Source: Verrucomicrobia bacterium UBA673
Lineage (GTDB): Bacteria > Verrucomicrobiota > Verrucomicrobiia > Limisphaerales > UBA1096
DNA length: 7,148 bases
Assembly (NCBI GenBank): GCA_002299785.1
Contig: DBNL01000182.1
Span: forward strand, 1-7,148
Reading direction: 5' to 3'
Part shown: piece by piece, positions 1 through 7,148 of the stretch
Position numbering within the stretch: the first letter of the stretch is position 1
Layout of the letters: each line of letters starts with the position of its first letter
Translations under genes and position numbers: made by a program
The notes under the pieces: model-generated
Databases searched by the model: none
Told to the model about the DNA's origin: nothing
Seen by the model: the letters and a program-made list of their open reading frames with translations, nothing else

Positions 1-68
1 GCTTCATTTTGGCTTTGGACAATAGCCTCACGCGCAGAACGTGGCACTCCCAACTGGGTGCTGCAAGC

Positions 69-94
69 GAAATGACCGAATAATTGTCCGGTCA
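69..94 (-). terminator. Possible weak terminator hairpin after the SGNH hydrolase
   Basis: Read on the minus strand, TGACCG (94-89) and CGGTCA (78-73) form a 6-bp stem with a 10-nt loop, starting at the hydrolase stop codon and followed by TTTCG. The U tract is short, so this is a weak candidate. A third arm at 97-102 can pair instead with 89-94 and forms the 14-bp palindrome CGGTCAATTGACCG at 89-102. Confidence 0.27.
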
Positions 95-1294
95 ATTGAC
101 CGTAAATTGCAGGATTCGCGCCGCCGTCACCTTGGCCCCATCCCCGGCCGGCTTGGCCAGACGCAGCCGGATCGCGTGTTTGCCCGCTGCAAGATCGGTG
201 GCGAACATCACCGTACGCGGGTAATGCAGCCCTCGGCTATAGTGATGATACAGGTTCGACGGCTTGTATTCCCCGCCGTCGATGCTCACTTCCAGCACAC
301 CTGCATCCGGCCCTGCCAGCACGTAGGCCCCGACGCCCCTACCCTCAAACTCAAACGACACCTCGCCGCCCGCGAGCCCGCCGCATAGCAACTTCATCCC
401 TGCAAATGTCTCCCGGAAACTCCCCGGGATTCCCCTCCACTTCGGCACATGCCAAGCCCAGCCGTCGCCGCGATTGGCCAAGCCAGGCGAAAGGAAACGG
501 CCATTAAAAAAACTTTCCGCGTCGAGTGGTTTGGCCGGGAACTGCGCCGCGCCCTTGGCCGCGTTCACTAGCAGCGGTTTGGCCCAGCGCCGGTTCAGTA
601 ACTCGCCGATTAACTCGGCCGCCACTGCGTTTCCGACCGACTTCGGATGCGTGCCGCCGTACTGTGCCCACGTCAGTTTGTCTGCGGCGATACGGTCGGC
701 CACTTCGCGCGCCAGATACACTGACGACACGTTGTAATGCCGGAGTACATCCTCGTGCGCCTTGATCGCCGGCGGCACTTGGTCGGATTGAATCTGCTCA
801 AGCATCGGCGGATTGACGAAGTGCGTCACCACCAGGTCGCACAACGGCTGCCGGAGCCGTGCCTGCCGGATAATACCCTCCATGCCTAGGATGCAGCCGC
901 GCCGCGAGTGCCGCGCGTCCTGGTCGTCGTTCACCGCGAACTCGACAAAGAGCAGGTCGATCCGACCCTTGGCCAGCACATGGTCGCCGAGCCGGAACGC
1001 CCCCGTCTGCGAGTCGGTTGAAGAGATTCCGGCATTGATGAATTCAAACTGGGTGTTGGGAAACCGTGCCTGCAGCCAGTCGCTAACCATCGGTCGGTAG
1101 CCGTTCATTTGCGTGATCGATCCGCCGATGAACGCGACGCGCCCGGTCTTTTTTTGCTCAAACTGGATGCGCGAGTTCTGCAGCCCACCGCGCAGTTTCA
1201 CGTTGCGGTTGGCCTCCGCCCCGGCCGTTTGGCGAAGCCCGAGCGTGAACAAAAAAACGGTGACGAAAAAAATGGTGCGTCTCAGTTGAATCAT
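92..1294 (-). CDS. Secreted SGNH/GDSL-type hydrolase with C-terminal beta-rich domain
   Basis: Product of 400 aa, probably an exported esterase or acyl/carbohydrate-ester hydrolase; the substrate is unknown. The start at 1294 was chosen because it opens directly into a signal peptide: basic MIQLRR, then a hydrophobic stretch to about residue 20, with likely cleavage after TAGA near residue 26. The reading frame stays open upstream to 1483, but that extension is unlike protein and runs through an intergenic inverted repeat. SGNH blocks are visible: GGSIT with Ser59 as probable nucleophile, NAG with Gly89, FAVND with Asn122, and GGTHP with His216. The usual Asp three residues before the His is Gly here; my recollection is that GGTHP is normal in a planctomycete/verrucomicrobial subfamily. 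Residues from about 300 to 400 look like a beta-sandwich (GAYVLAGPD, VSIDGGEY, GKHAIRLRL), possibly carbohydrate-binding. The gene is transcribed divergently from the halogenase-like gene. The family call is firm; the reaction is not. Confidence 0.85.
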   Translation of the reverse strand: MIQLRRTIFFVTVFLFTLGLRQTAGAEANRNVKLRGGLQNSRIQFEQKKTGRVAFIGGSITQMNGYRPMVSDWLQARFPNTQFEFINAGISSTDSQTGAFRLGDHVLAKGRIDLLFVEFAVNDDQDARHSRRGCILGMEGIIRQARLRQPLCDLVVTHFVNPPMLEQIQSDQVPPAIKAHEDVLRHYNVSSVYLAREVADRIAADKLTWAQYGGTHPKSVGNAVAAELIGELLNRRWAKPLLVNAAKGAAQFPAKPLDAESFFNGRFLSPGLANRGDGWAWHVPKWRGIPGSFRETFAGMKLLCGGLAGGEVSFEFEGRGVGAYVLAGPDAGVLEVSIDGGEYKPSNLYHHYSRGLHYPRTVMFATDLAAGKHAIRLRLAKPAGDGAKVTAARILQFTVN

Positions 1295-1403
1295 ACGGCA
1301 GATGACGTTATCGCCCCGACTGCCCAAGCGCAACGCGAGATCTTTGAAATTATTAGGAAATGGGTAGCGCACGCGTCTTGCTGGAATCTTCCCGGGAGGG
1401 ACG

Positions 1404-1452
1404 AGTTTCACCTCGCCCCAAATTAACTTCAAAAATGGGGCGAGGTGTAACT
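1404..1452. repeat. Intergenic inverted repeat / stem-loop with a competing third arm
   Basis: CACCTCGCCCCA at 1409-1420 is a perfect inverted complement of TGGGGCGAGGTG at 1436-1447, separated by a 15-nt A/T-rich loop. After one T-T mismatch, four more pairs extend the stem to 1404 and 1452. The right arm can also pair with CTTGCCCC at 1451-1458, giving an 8-bp stem with one G-U pair and a 6-nt loop, so the two folds exclude each other. The element lies between two divergently transcribed genes. It could be an operator dyad, an RNA leader structure for either gene, or a dispersed repeat. The structure is seen directly; any function is inference. Confidence 0.7.
1423..1451 (+). promoter_or_regulatory. 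Possible promoter for the halogenase-like gene
   Basis: TTAACT at 1423-1428 and TGTAAC at 1446-1451 each match four of six sigma-70 consensus positions and are 17 nt apart. They would start transcription about 70 nt before the GTG at 1529. The right arm of the inverted repeat sits in the spacer and -10, which would suit an operator. Matches of this quality arise by chance, so this is tentative. I found no convincing promoter for the minus-strand hydrolase in 1295-1440. Confidence 0.22.
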
Positions 1453-1528
1453 TGCCCCTCCCTCGACTAAGTTCAGTGAGCATTCACTTTGGAGCCGCCT
1501 CGGCTTTCTGTTACCTTGGCTCAACGGA

Positions 1529-3043
1529 GTGGAACACAAAGCGGACATTGCGGTAGTGGGGGGCGGTTTTGGCGGGGCGCTGATGGCGATGGTGGCCCGC
1601 CGGTTGGGCCGCTCGGTCGTGCTGATCGAGCGTGGCACGCATCCGCGCTTTGCGATCGGCGAGTCATCCACGCCGCTGGCTAATTTGCTTTTGCAGCAAC
1701 TCTCCGAGGAACACGATTTGCCCCAGCTTTTGCCGTTCCGCCGCTGGGGTGAGTGGCAGCGTGAACACCCGGGAATCGGCTGCGGCCTTAAGCGCGGGTT
1801 TTCTTTTTTTCACCACACGCTTGGCCAGTCGTTCAGAGACGATGAGCAGCGGCGAAACCAACTTCTCGTTGCCGCCAGCCCGCGTGATGAAGTGGCCGAC
1901 ACGCACTGGTTTCGCGCCGACTTCGATCACCACTTGGTCAACGAGGCACAGCGACTCGGCATCGAGTGTTTCGACCAAACCGAGTTGACAGATTTCGACG
2001 AGCAACAGAATGGCGTGACACTTTCCGGTCGGCGAAACGGCGGGCCCGTGCGGTTTCACGCCGGCTTCGTGATCGATGCCACTGGTCCACGCGGTTGGCT
2101 GCACCGCACACTTGGATTGGCTAACCGCGAGTTGCCGCTGATACCGGCGACGAGCGGATTGTTCGCTCATTTCAAAAACGTCGGAGCTTGGCCAAGCGAG
2201 GAGGGCGAACCGTATCCGGTGGAGTCGGCGGCGGTACATCACGTGTTCGACGGCGGCTGGGTTTGGGTGCTGAAATTCAACAACGGAATCACCAGCGCAG
2301 GGGTTGCGGCAACGGGCGATTGCGCCGCCGAGTTGGGCTTGTCCGAGGGTGCACCGGGCTGGCAACGCCTGTTGGCCAAGCTGCCGTCGTTGGCCAAACA
2401 GTTCGCCACCGCCGAGCCGGTGGGTAGGTTTGTGTTCGCGCCGGAGTTGTCGTTTTGCAGCGGGCAAATCACCGGAGCACGCTGGGCGCTGTTGCCGTCG
2501 TCGGCGGGGTTTGTGGATCCGCTGTTATCAAACGGTTTTCCGTTGACGCTGCTCGGCATCAAGCGCTTGGCCAAGCTGCTTGGCGGTGAGCCAAGCACGT
2601 CGGCGTTGGCTGTTTACGAGCGTCGAACAGTGGCCGAGCTTGACCAAGTTTCGCGACTAGTCGGCGCGCTGTACGCGAGCATGGGTGACTTCGAATTGTT
2701 TGCGGCGCTCACTCAGGTTTACTTCGCGGCAGTGAGTTTTTCCGAGACGGCACATCGCTTGGGCAAGTCGGAGTTGGCCGAGTCGTTTTTGCTGTGTGAG
2801 CATCTGGAGTTCGGTCCGGCGACACGAGAGATTTGCGAGTCGGTTGTCAGCCTTGCCAAGCGCGACGAACTGCTGGCGAAAATTCGAGATATGATCGAGC
2901 CGTTTAACGTCGCTGGGCTGGCCGATCCGGCCAAGCGAAACTGGTATCCAGTCGCGACAGGCGACTTGTTCGCGGCGGCGACCAAACTCGGCGCTAGCAC
3001 GGACAGAATTCGGGAGATGCTTCTACGCGAGCAGTTGCTATAG
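1529..3043 (+). CDS. Flavin-dependent halogenase-like NAD(P)/FAD oxidoreductase
   Basis: Product of 504 aa, usual length for the flavin-dependent halogenase / geranylgeranyl-reductase superfamily. The N-terminus is a Rossmann FAD site (VVGGGFGG, residues 9-16; acidic strand end LIERG near 32-36), followed by GESSTP at 44-49. Lys88 in GLKRGFSFF sits where tryptophan halogenases carry their catalytic lysine (Lys79 in PrnA), by eye alignment. The second FAD motif is GFVDPLLSNG, residues 327-336. The halogenase WxWxIP motif appears as WVWVLK (244-249): both Trp are kept but Pro is Lys. Halogenation of an aromatic or other metabolite is therefore plausible but unproven; a reductase or monooxygenase-like role is an alternative. 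The GTG start at 1529 gives the expected short lead into the Rossmann motif; GGAG overlaps it and is too close for a normal ribosome site. No flavin reductase or biosynthetic gene is adjacent. It is probably co-transcribed with crcB 11 nt downstream. Confidence 0.82.
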   Translation: MEHKADIAVVGGGFGGALMAMVARRLGRSVVLIERGTHPRFAIGESSTPLANLLLQQLSEEHDLPQLLPFRRWGEWQREHPGIGCGLKRGFSFFHHTLGQSFRDDEQRRNQLLVAASPRDEVADTHWFRADFDHHLVNEAQRLGIECFDQTELTDFDEQQNGVTLSGRRNGGPVRFHAGFVIDATGPRGWLHRTLGLANRELPLIPATSGLFAHFKNVGAWPSEEGEPYPVESAAVHHVFDGGWVWVLKFNNGITSAGVAATGDCAAELGLSEGAPGWQRLLAKLPSLAKQFATAEPVGRFVFAPELSFCSGQITGARWALLPSSAGFVDPLLSNGFPLTLLGIKRLAKLLGGEPSTSALAVYERRTVAELDQVSRLVGALYASMGDFELFAALTQVYFAAVSFSETAHRLGKSELAESFLLCEHLEFGPATREICESVVSLAKRDELLAKIRDMIEPFNVAGLADPAKRNWYPVATGDLFAAATKLGASTDRIREMLLREQLL

Positions 3044-3054
3044 TTGGCGCCGCG

Positions 3055-3429
3055 ATGACTTGGTTGATGGTTGCATTGGGTGGCGCGCTGGGCAGCATGG
3101 GACGGTTTGGCCTTGCCCAGGCGCTGGCTCGGTTAGATGCCTTCCCGTTCGGCACGCTGCTTGTCAACGTCCTCGGCTCGCTTGTCCTCGGCATTTGCGC
3201 CGGACTGTTCGATATGGAGCAAAAAAGTCGGCCGGTAGGGTTGTTTTTGATGGTCGGTTTTTGCGGCGGCTTTACAACGTTTTCCACTTTCAGCCTGGAG
3301 ACGCTCGAGTTGATGCAACAGCAGGCCTGGCTTAAGGCTGGTGGGAATATGCTGCTGTCGGTCGCGCTTTGCCTGCTCGGCACATGGCTCGGTTTCCTGC
3401 TCGGCCAATCACTCCGTAAAACAGCCTGA
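3055..3429 (+). CDS. crcB: Fluoride channel CrcB/FluC
   Basis: Product of 124 aa, full length for the family. It forms dual-topology dimers in the inner membrane that let fluoride out of the cell and so protect enzymes such as enolase. Four hydrophobic segments are visible, near residues 3-20, 33-52, 61-80 and 97-117. Family signatures are GGALGSMGRF at the N-terminus with Arg17, GTLLVNVLGS with pore Asn38, and GFCGGFTTFSTFS (68-80). The last carries the central sodium-site turn, and Phe76 and Phe79 match the 'Phe box' that lines the fluoride path. ATG 3055 lies 11 nt after the halogenase-like stop, so co-transcription and translational coupling are likely; I see no Shine-Dalgarno sequence. 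No fluoride riboswitch is evident directly upstream, and 11 nt leaves no room for one. Confidence 0.95.
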   Translation: MTWLMVALGGALGSMGRFGLAQALARLDAFPFGTLLVNVLGSLVLGICAGLFDMEQKSRPVGLFLMVGFCGGFTTFSTFSLETLELMQQQAWLKAGGNMLLSVALCLLGTWLGFLLGQSLRKTA

Positions 3430-3473
3430 CCCGGAAATTTGTTGGAAGATTCGACGGCGGGCGCGGCTTGGTT

Positions 3474-3479
3474 TATATT
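3474..3479 (+). promoter_or_regulatory. Possible -10 element in the crcB-carB gap
   Basis: The 62-nt gap between crcB and carB contains TATATT, five of six matches to the sigma-70 -10 consensus. No convincing -35 box lies 16-18 nt upstream. It is only 12 nt before the carB ATG, so a transcript starting here would be almost leaderless, in keeping with the missing Shine-Dalgarno sequence. Tentative; carB may instead be read from the upstream promoter. Confidence 0.25.
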
Positions 3480-3491
3480 GCCGCCACTTGG

Positions 3492-4994
3492 ATGCCGAAG
3501 CGCACTGACATCAACACAGTTTTAATCATTGGCGCCGGCCCGATCATCATCGGGCAGGCCTGCGAATTCGACTACTCCGGAACGCAGGCGTGCAAGGCTC
3601 TCAAGGAGGAGGGCTACCGTGTCGTTCTCGTCAACTCCAACCCGGCTACCATCATGACCGACCCGGAGTTCGCCGATCGCACTTACATCGAGCCGATCAC
3701 ACCGGAGTGCGTCGAGAAAATCATCATTCGTGAGTTGGAAACGATTGAGCAGAGCGGAGTGGGAGGGAAGCTCGTCCTGCTGCCGACGCTCGGCGGGCAG
3801 ACTGCTCTAAACATCGCAATGTCGTTGCACCGCAGCGGTGTGCTTGAGCGCCTGGACATCGAGATGATCGGGGCCAACGCGGAGGCGATCGAGCGCGGTG
3901 AGGACCGTCAGCTTTTCAAGGATGCCATGATCCGGATCGGCCTCGACGTGCCATACAGTGGCGTGGCGCACACGCTCGAGGAGGCACTGGAGATCGCCGG
4001 TGACATCGGCAAACTCCCGCTCATCATCAGGCCGGCCTACACGCTCGGCGGCACTGGCGGCGGTATCGCTTACAATCGTGACGAGTTTGAGGAAATGATC
4101 AAGCACGGCCTCGACTTGTCGCCGGTCACCGAGGTGCTCGTCGAGGAGTCGTTGCTTGGCTGGAAGGAATTCGAGATGGAGGTTATGCGTGACCGTGCCG
4201 ACAACTGCGTGATCATCTGCTCGATCGAAAACTTTGATCCGATGGGCGTGCACACCGGCGATTCAATTACCGTTGCTCCGACGCAGACACTCACCGACAA
4301 GGAGTACCAAATCATGCGCGACGCCTCATTCGCGGTAATCCGTGAGATAGGGGTAGAGACCGGCGGCTCGAACATCCAGTTTGCGGTCAATCCGGAGAAC
4401 GGGCGGTTGACAATCATCGAGATGAACCCTCGCGTTTCACGCTCTTCGGCGTTGGCCTCGAAGGCTACTGGGTTCCCGATCGCCAAGTTCGCGGCCAAGC
4501 TCGCAGTCGGTTATCTGCTCGAAGAGATTCGCAACGACATCACCCGCGAGACGCCGGCCTGCTTCGAGCCGACTATTGACTACGTTGTCGTCAAGGTGCC
4601 GCGGTTCGCATTCGAGAAATTTTCCACCGCCGACCCGACGCTGAACACGCAGATGAAATCGGTCGGCGAGGCGATGGCCATCGGTCGCACATTCAAGGAG
4701 TCGCTGCAAAAGGCACTGCGCTCGCTCGAGGTCGGGCGATCCGGTTTGGGTGGTGACGGCAAACCATGGCGAATCGGCCAGGACGTGTACGGCGACCGCG
4801 ATATCCTGCCGCGCGAAGTCATCACGCAAAAACTCAGTGTGCCGAACGCCGAGCGGGTATTCTTCCTGAGGCACGCGTTGCGTGCCGGCTTCAGCATTGA
4901 AGAAATATTCGGCCTCACAAAAATCGACCGCTGGTTCCTCACCCAGATCAAGGAAATCGTCGACTTCGAGGAAGAACTGGTAAAGTCCGCCTGA
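3492..4994 (+). CDS. carB: Carbamoyl-phosphate synthase large subunit, N-terminal half only
   Basis: CarB makes carbamoyl phosphate for pyrimidine and arginine synthesis from bicarbonate, two ATP and ammonia supplied by CarA. This 500-aa product matches only the first half of the roughly 1070-aa enzyme: the carboxyphosphate ATP-grasp domain (to about residue 413) and part of the oligomerisation domain. ATG 3492 starts MPKRTDI, as in E. coli; the in-frame TTG at 3468 adds eight unlike residues. By alignment to E. coli, the ATP and metal ligands are present: Arg139, Arg180, Glu226, His254, Gln296, Glu310, Asn312 and Arg314. Some 10 extra residues lie near 82-92. The protein ends just after the conserved IDRWFLTQIKEIV block at 478-490. 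No frame after the stop encodes the carbamoyl-phosphate half, since minus-strand sucD starts 10 nt on. This resembles the natural carB splits of Methanocaldococcus jannaschii and Aquifex aeolicus. Intact motifs argue against decay. No carA is in the window. Confidence 0.93.
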   Translation: MPKRTDINTVLIIGAGPIIIGQACEFDYSGTQACKALKEEGYRVVLVNSNPATIMTDPEFADRTYIEPITPECVEKIIIRELETIEQSGVGGKLVLLPTLGGQTALNIAMSLHRSGVLERLDIEMIGANAEAIERGEDRQLFKDAMIRIGLDVPYSGVAHTLEEALEIAGDIGKLPLIIRPAYTLGGTGGGIAYNRDEFEEMIKHGLDLSPVTEVLVEESLLGWKEFEMEVMRDRADNCVIICSIENFDPMGVHTGDSITVAPTQTLTDKEYQIMRDASFAVIREIGVETGGSNIQFAVNPENGRLTIIEMNPRVSRSSALASKATGFPIAKFAAKLAVGYLLEEIRNDITRETPACFEPTIDYVVVKVPRFAFEKFSTADPTLNTQMKSVGEAMAIGRTFKESLQKALRSLEVGRSGLGGDGKPWRIGQDVYGDRDILPREVITQKLSVPNAERVFFLRHALRAGFSIEEIFGLTKIDRWFLTQIKEIVDFEEELVKSA

Positions 4995-5004
4995 GCGCTT
5001 GGTC

Positions 5005-5895
<891 letters not shown>

Positions 5896-5919
5896 GTTGT
5901 TGTGAAATCCGGATTAGGG

Positions 5920-7125
5920 TTATGCAGCGGCCTCGGCAACGACTTTTTTGGCGGCGTCGGACATGCTGTCTGCACCGATGAGTGTGAGGCCGGAGTCGGC
6001 GAGGGTCTTGCGGCCGGCGGCGACGTTGTTGCCTTCGAGACGGACGATGAGAGGCAACTTGAGATGGGTGGTCTCCGCGGCTGCAACGACGCCTTCGGCG
6101 ATGGTGTTGCAGTCCATGATACCTCCGAAAATGTTGACGAGGATTGCTTTAACATTGGGATCCTTGAGGACGATCTGGAACGCAGCCGTCACTTGCTCCG
6201 TTGACGCGCTGCCACCGACGTCGAGGAAATTTGCAGGCTCGCCCCCGTAATGTTTGATGGCGTCCATCGTGGCCATGGCCAGACCGGCGCCGTTGACAAG
6301 GCAGGCAACGGAGCCGTCGAGTTTGATGTAGTTGAGGTCAAACTTGCTCGCCTCGACCTCAAGTTCAGCTTCCTCGTTGAGGTCGCGCATCTCGGCGATG
6401 TCCTTGTGCCGGTATAGGGCGTTTGCATCGACGGAAATCTTGGCATCGACGGCGGCGATTTTTTGAGAGCCGTCCGGGCTCTCGACGATACAGAGCGGAT
6501 TGATCTCGACCATCGAGGCGTCGCACTCCCACCACGTTTTGTAAACACCGGCGATGAGCTTGGCCCCGGAGTGAATGAGTTTGCCGCTCAGGCCAAGGGC
6601 CTTGGCCAAGTTGCGGGCCTGGAATGGTTGCAGGCCAAGCAGGGGATCGACGTTCAGCTTGACGATGGCGTCGGGATTGGTCTCGGCAACCTCCTCGATG
6701 TCGACGCCGCCCTCGCGGCTGGCCATAATGAGGGGCTGGGAGGTTTCTCGGTCGAGAAGCACGGCGAGGTAAAATTCGTCGACGATCTTCTCGCCGCTGG
6801 CAACGAGCAGGGTGTAAACCTGCCGCCCAGTCTCGCCGGTCTGCTTGGTGACGATGGTGTTGCCGAGCATTGCCTTGGCTTTTTCGTGGACGTCATCGGC
6901 CGATTTGCAGAGGTGCACGCCGCCTTTGAAGCCGTCCTTGAAGATGCCCTTGCCCCGGCCGCCGGAGTGAATCTGGATCTTGAGCACTACCATTTCCTGA
7001 CCGGCAGCGAAGAGCCCCTCGGCGATGGATCGCGCCTCGTCGGCAGTCGTACAGGGTTGGCCCCCAGGGACTTCAACCCCATGGTGCGCGAGCAGTTGCT
7101 TGGCTTGGTATTCGTGAAGGTTCAT
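5920..7125 (-). CDS. sucC: Succinyl-CoA synthetase, beta subunit
   Basis: Product of 401 aa (E. coli SucC 388 aa). This is the nucleotide-binding partner of SucD in the TCA-cycle enzyme. The N-terminus MNLHEYQAKQLL is the family hallmark and fixes the start. The ATP-grasp domain covers about residues 1-240, with HSGGRGKG (53-60) and the metal-binding VEINPL (Glu207, Asn209) plus Asp227 in AVDAK. The C-terminal CoA-ligase domain shows VNGAGLAMATMD (277-288), GGEPANFLDVGG (294-305), NIFGGI (331-336) and VRLEGNN (361-367). About five extra residues around 60-68 lengthen the early ATP-grasp loop relative to E. coli. It is the first gene of the sucC-sucD operon. Whether it binds ATP or GTP cannot be decided here. 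Confidence 0.97.
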   Translation of the reverse strand: MNLHEYQAKQLLAHHGVEVPGGQPCTTADEARSIAEGLFAAGQEMVVLKIQIHSGGRGKGIFKDGFKGGVHLCKSADDVHEKAKAMLGNTIVTKQTGETGRQVYTLLVASGEKIVDEFYLAVLLDRETSQPLIMASREGGVDIEEVAETNPDAIVKLNVDPLLGLQPFQARNLAKALGLSGKLIHSGAKLIAGVYKTWWECDASMVEINPLCIVESPDGSQKIAAVDAKISVDANALYRHKDIAEMRDLNEEAELEVEASKFDLNYIKLDGSVACLVNGAGLAMATMDAIKHYGGEPANFLDVGGSASTEQVTAAFQIVLKDPNVKAILVNIFGGIMDCNTIAEGVVAAAETTHLKLPLIVRLEGNNVAAGRKTLADSGLTLIGADSMSDAAKKVVAEAAA

Positions 7126-7127
7126 TT

Positions 7128-7132
7128 CTCCC
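7128..7132 (-). promoter_or_regulatory. Ribosome binding site of sucC
   Basis: On the minus strand GGGAG lies two nt before the sucC ATG. The spacing is short, but it is the only recognisable Shine-Dalgarno-like sequence placed before a gene start in the window and supports the chosen start. Confidence 0.5.
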
Positions 7133-7148
7133 AGTTGCCGAAACGGCG

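Noticed and set aside
44..61. Hairpin GCACTCCC / GGGTGC downstream of the hydrolase
   Set aside because: It needs a two-base bulge and has no T run after it in either direction, so it is not supported as a terminator.
1295..1483. An N-terminal extension of 63 residues on the SGNH hydrolase
   Set aside because: The frame is open, but the ATG at 1294 starts a clear signal peptide. The extension would bury it and would run through the intergenic inverted repeat.
1664..2467. A 267-residue open frame on the minus strand opposite the halogenase-like gene
   Set aside because: The plus-strand frame has recognisable FAD motifs throughout. The opposite frame shows no domain and is typical antisense noise.
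2578..2596. Hairpin GCTTGGC / GCCAAGC with a 5-nt loop
   Set aside because: It lies inside the halogenase-like coding region and is explained by the local surplus of TTGGCCAA-type words. There is no sign of a separate element.
3468..3491. TTG start for carB eight codons upstream
   Set aside because: ATG 3492 gives MPKRTDI, matching the E. coli CarB N-terminus. The extra residues are unlike the family.
3430..3491. Fluoride riboswitch or other RNA leader around crcB
   Set aside because: Only 11 nt precede crcB, and the 62-nt gap after it shows no recognisable riboswitch fold, only a 5-bp stem.

Overview
This 7.1 kb window is ordinary-looking bacterial chromosome, GC-rich and tightly packed, with six protein genes and no RNA genes, insertion sequences, CRISPR arrays or phage genes that I can see. 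The gene set and protein style suggest a PVC-group bacterium, most likely Verrucomicrobiota or Planctomycetota. The main pointers are a secreted SGNH hydrolase with a GGSIT nucleophile block and a GGTHP His block, a halogenase-like flavoprotein with an ERGTHPRFAIGESSTP signature, and few strong Shine-Dalgarno sequences. This assignment is inferred from resemblance and was not tested by a search.

Layout: (1) 92-1294, minus strand, is an exported SGNH/GDSL-type hydrolase with a C-terminal beta-rich domain. (2) 1295-1528 is a divergent intergenic region with a strong 12-bp inverted repeat and a third competing arm. (3) 1529-3043, plus strand, is a flavin-dependent halogenase-like oxidoreductase. 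It is followed after 11 nt by crcB/fluC (3055-3429), a fluoride channel. (4) 3492-4994, plus strand, encodes only the N-terminal half of carbamoyl-phosphate synthase large subunit (carB). It ends cleanly with a stop codon, and no C-terminal half follows. (5) 5005-7125, minus strand, holds sucC and sucD, the two subunits of succinyl-CoA synthetase (TCA cycle), transcribed as sucC-sucD towards carB with a 10-nt convergent gap.

The central-metabolism genes (carB half, sucCD) are well conserved and have their key residues. The less routine parts are the free-standing carB half, the halogenase-like gene paired with a fluoride channel, the intergenic stem-loop, and a surplus of the palindrome TTGGCCAA. 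I do not see evidence for a wholly new multi-gene system. The findings below are leads, not established systems.
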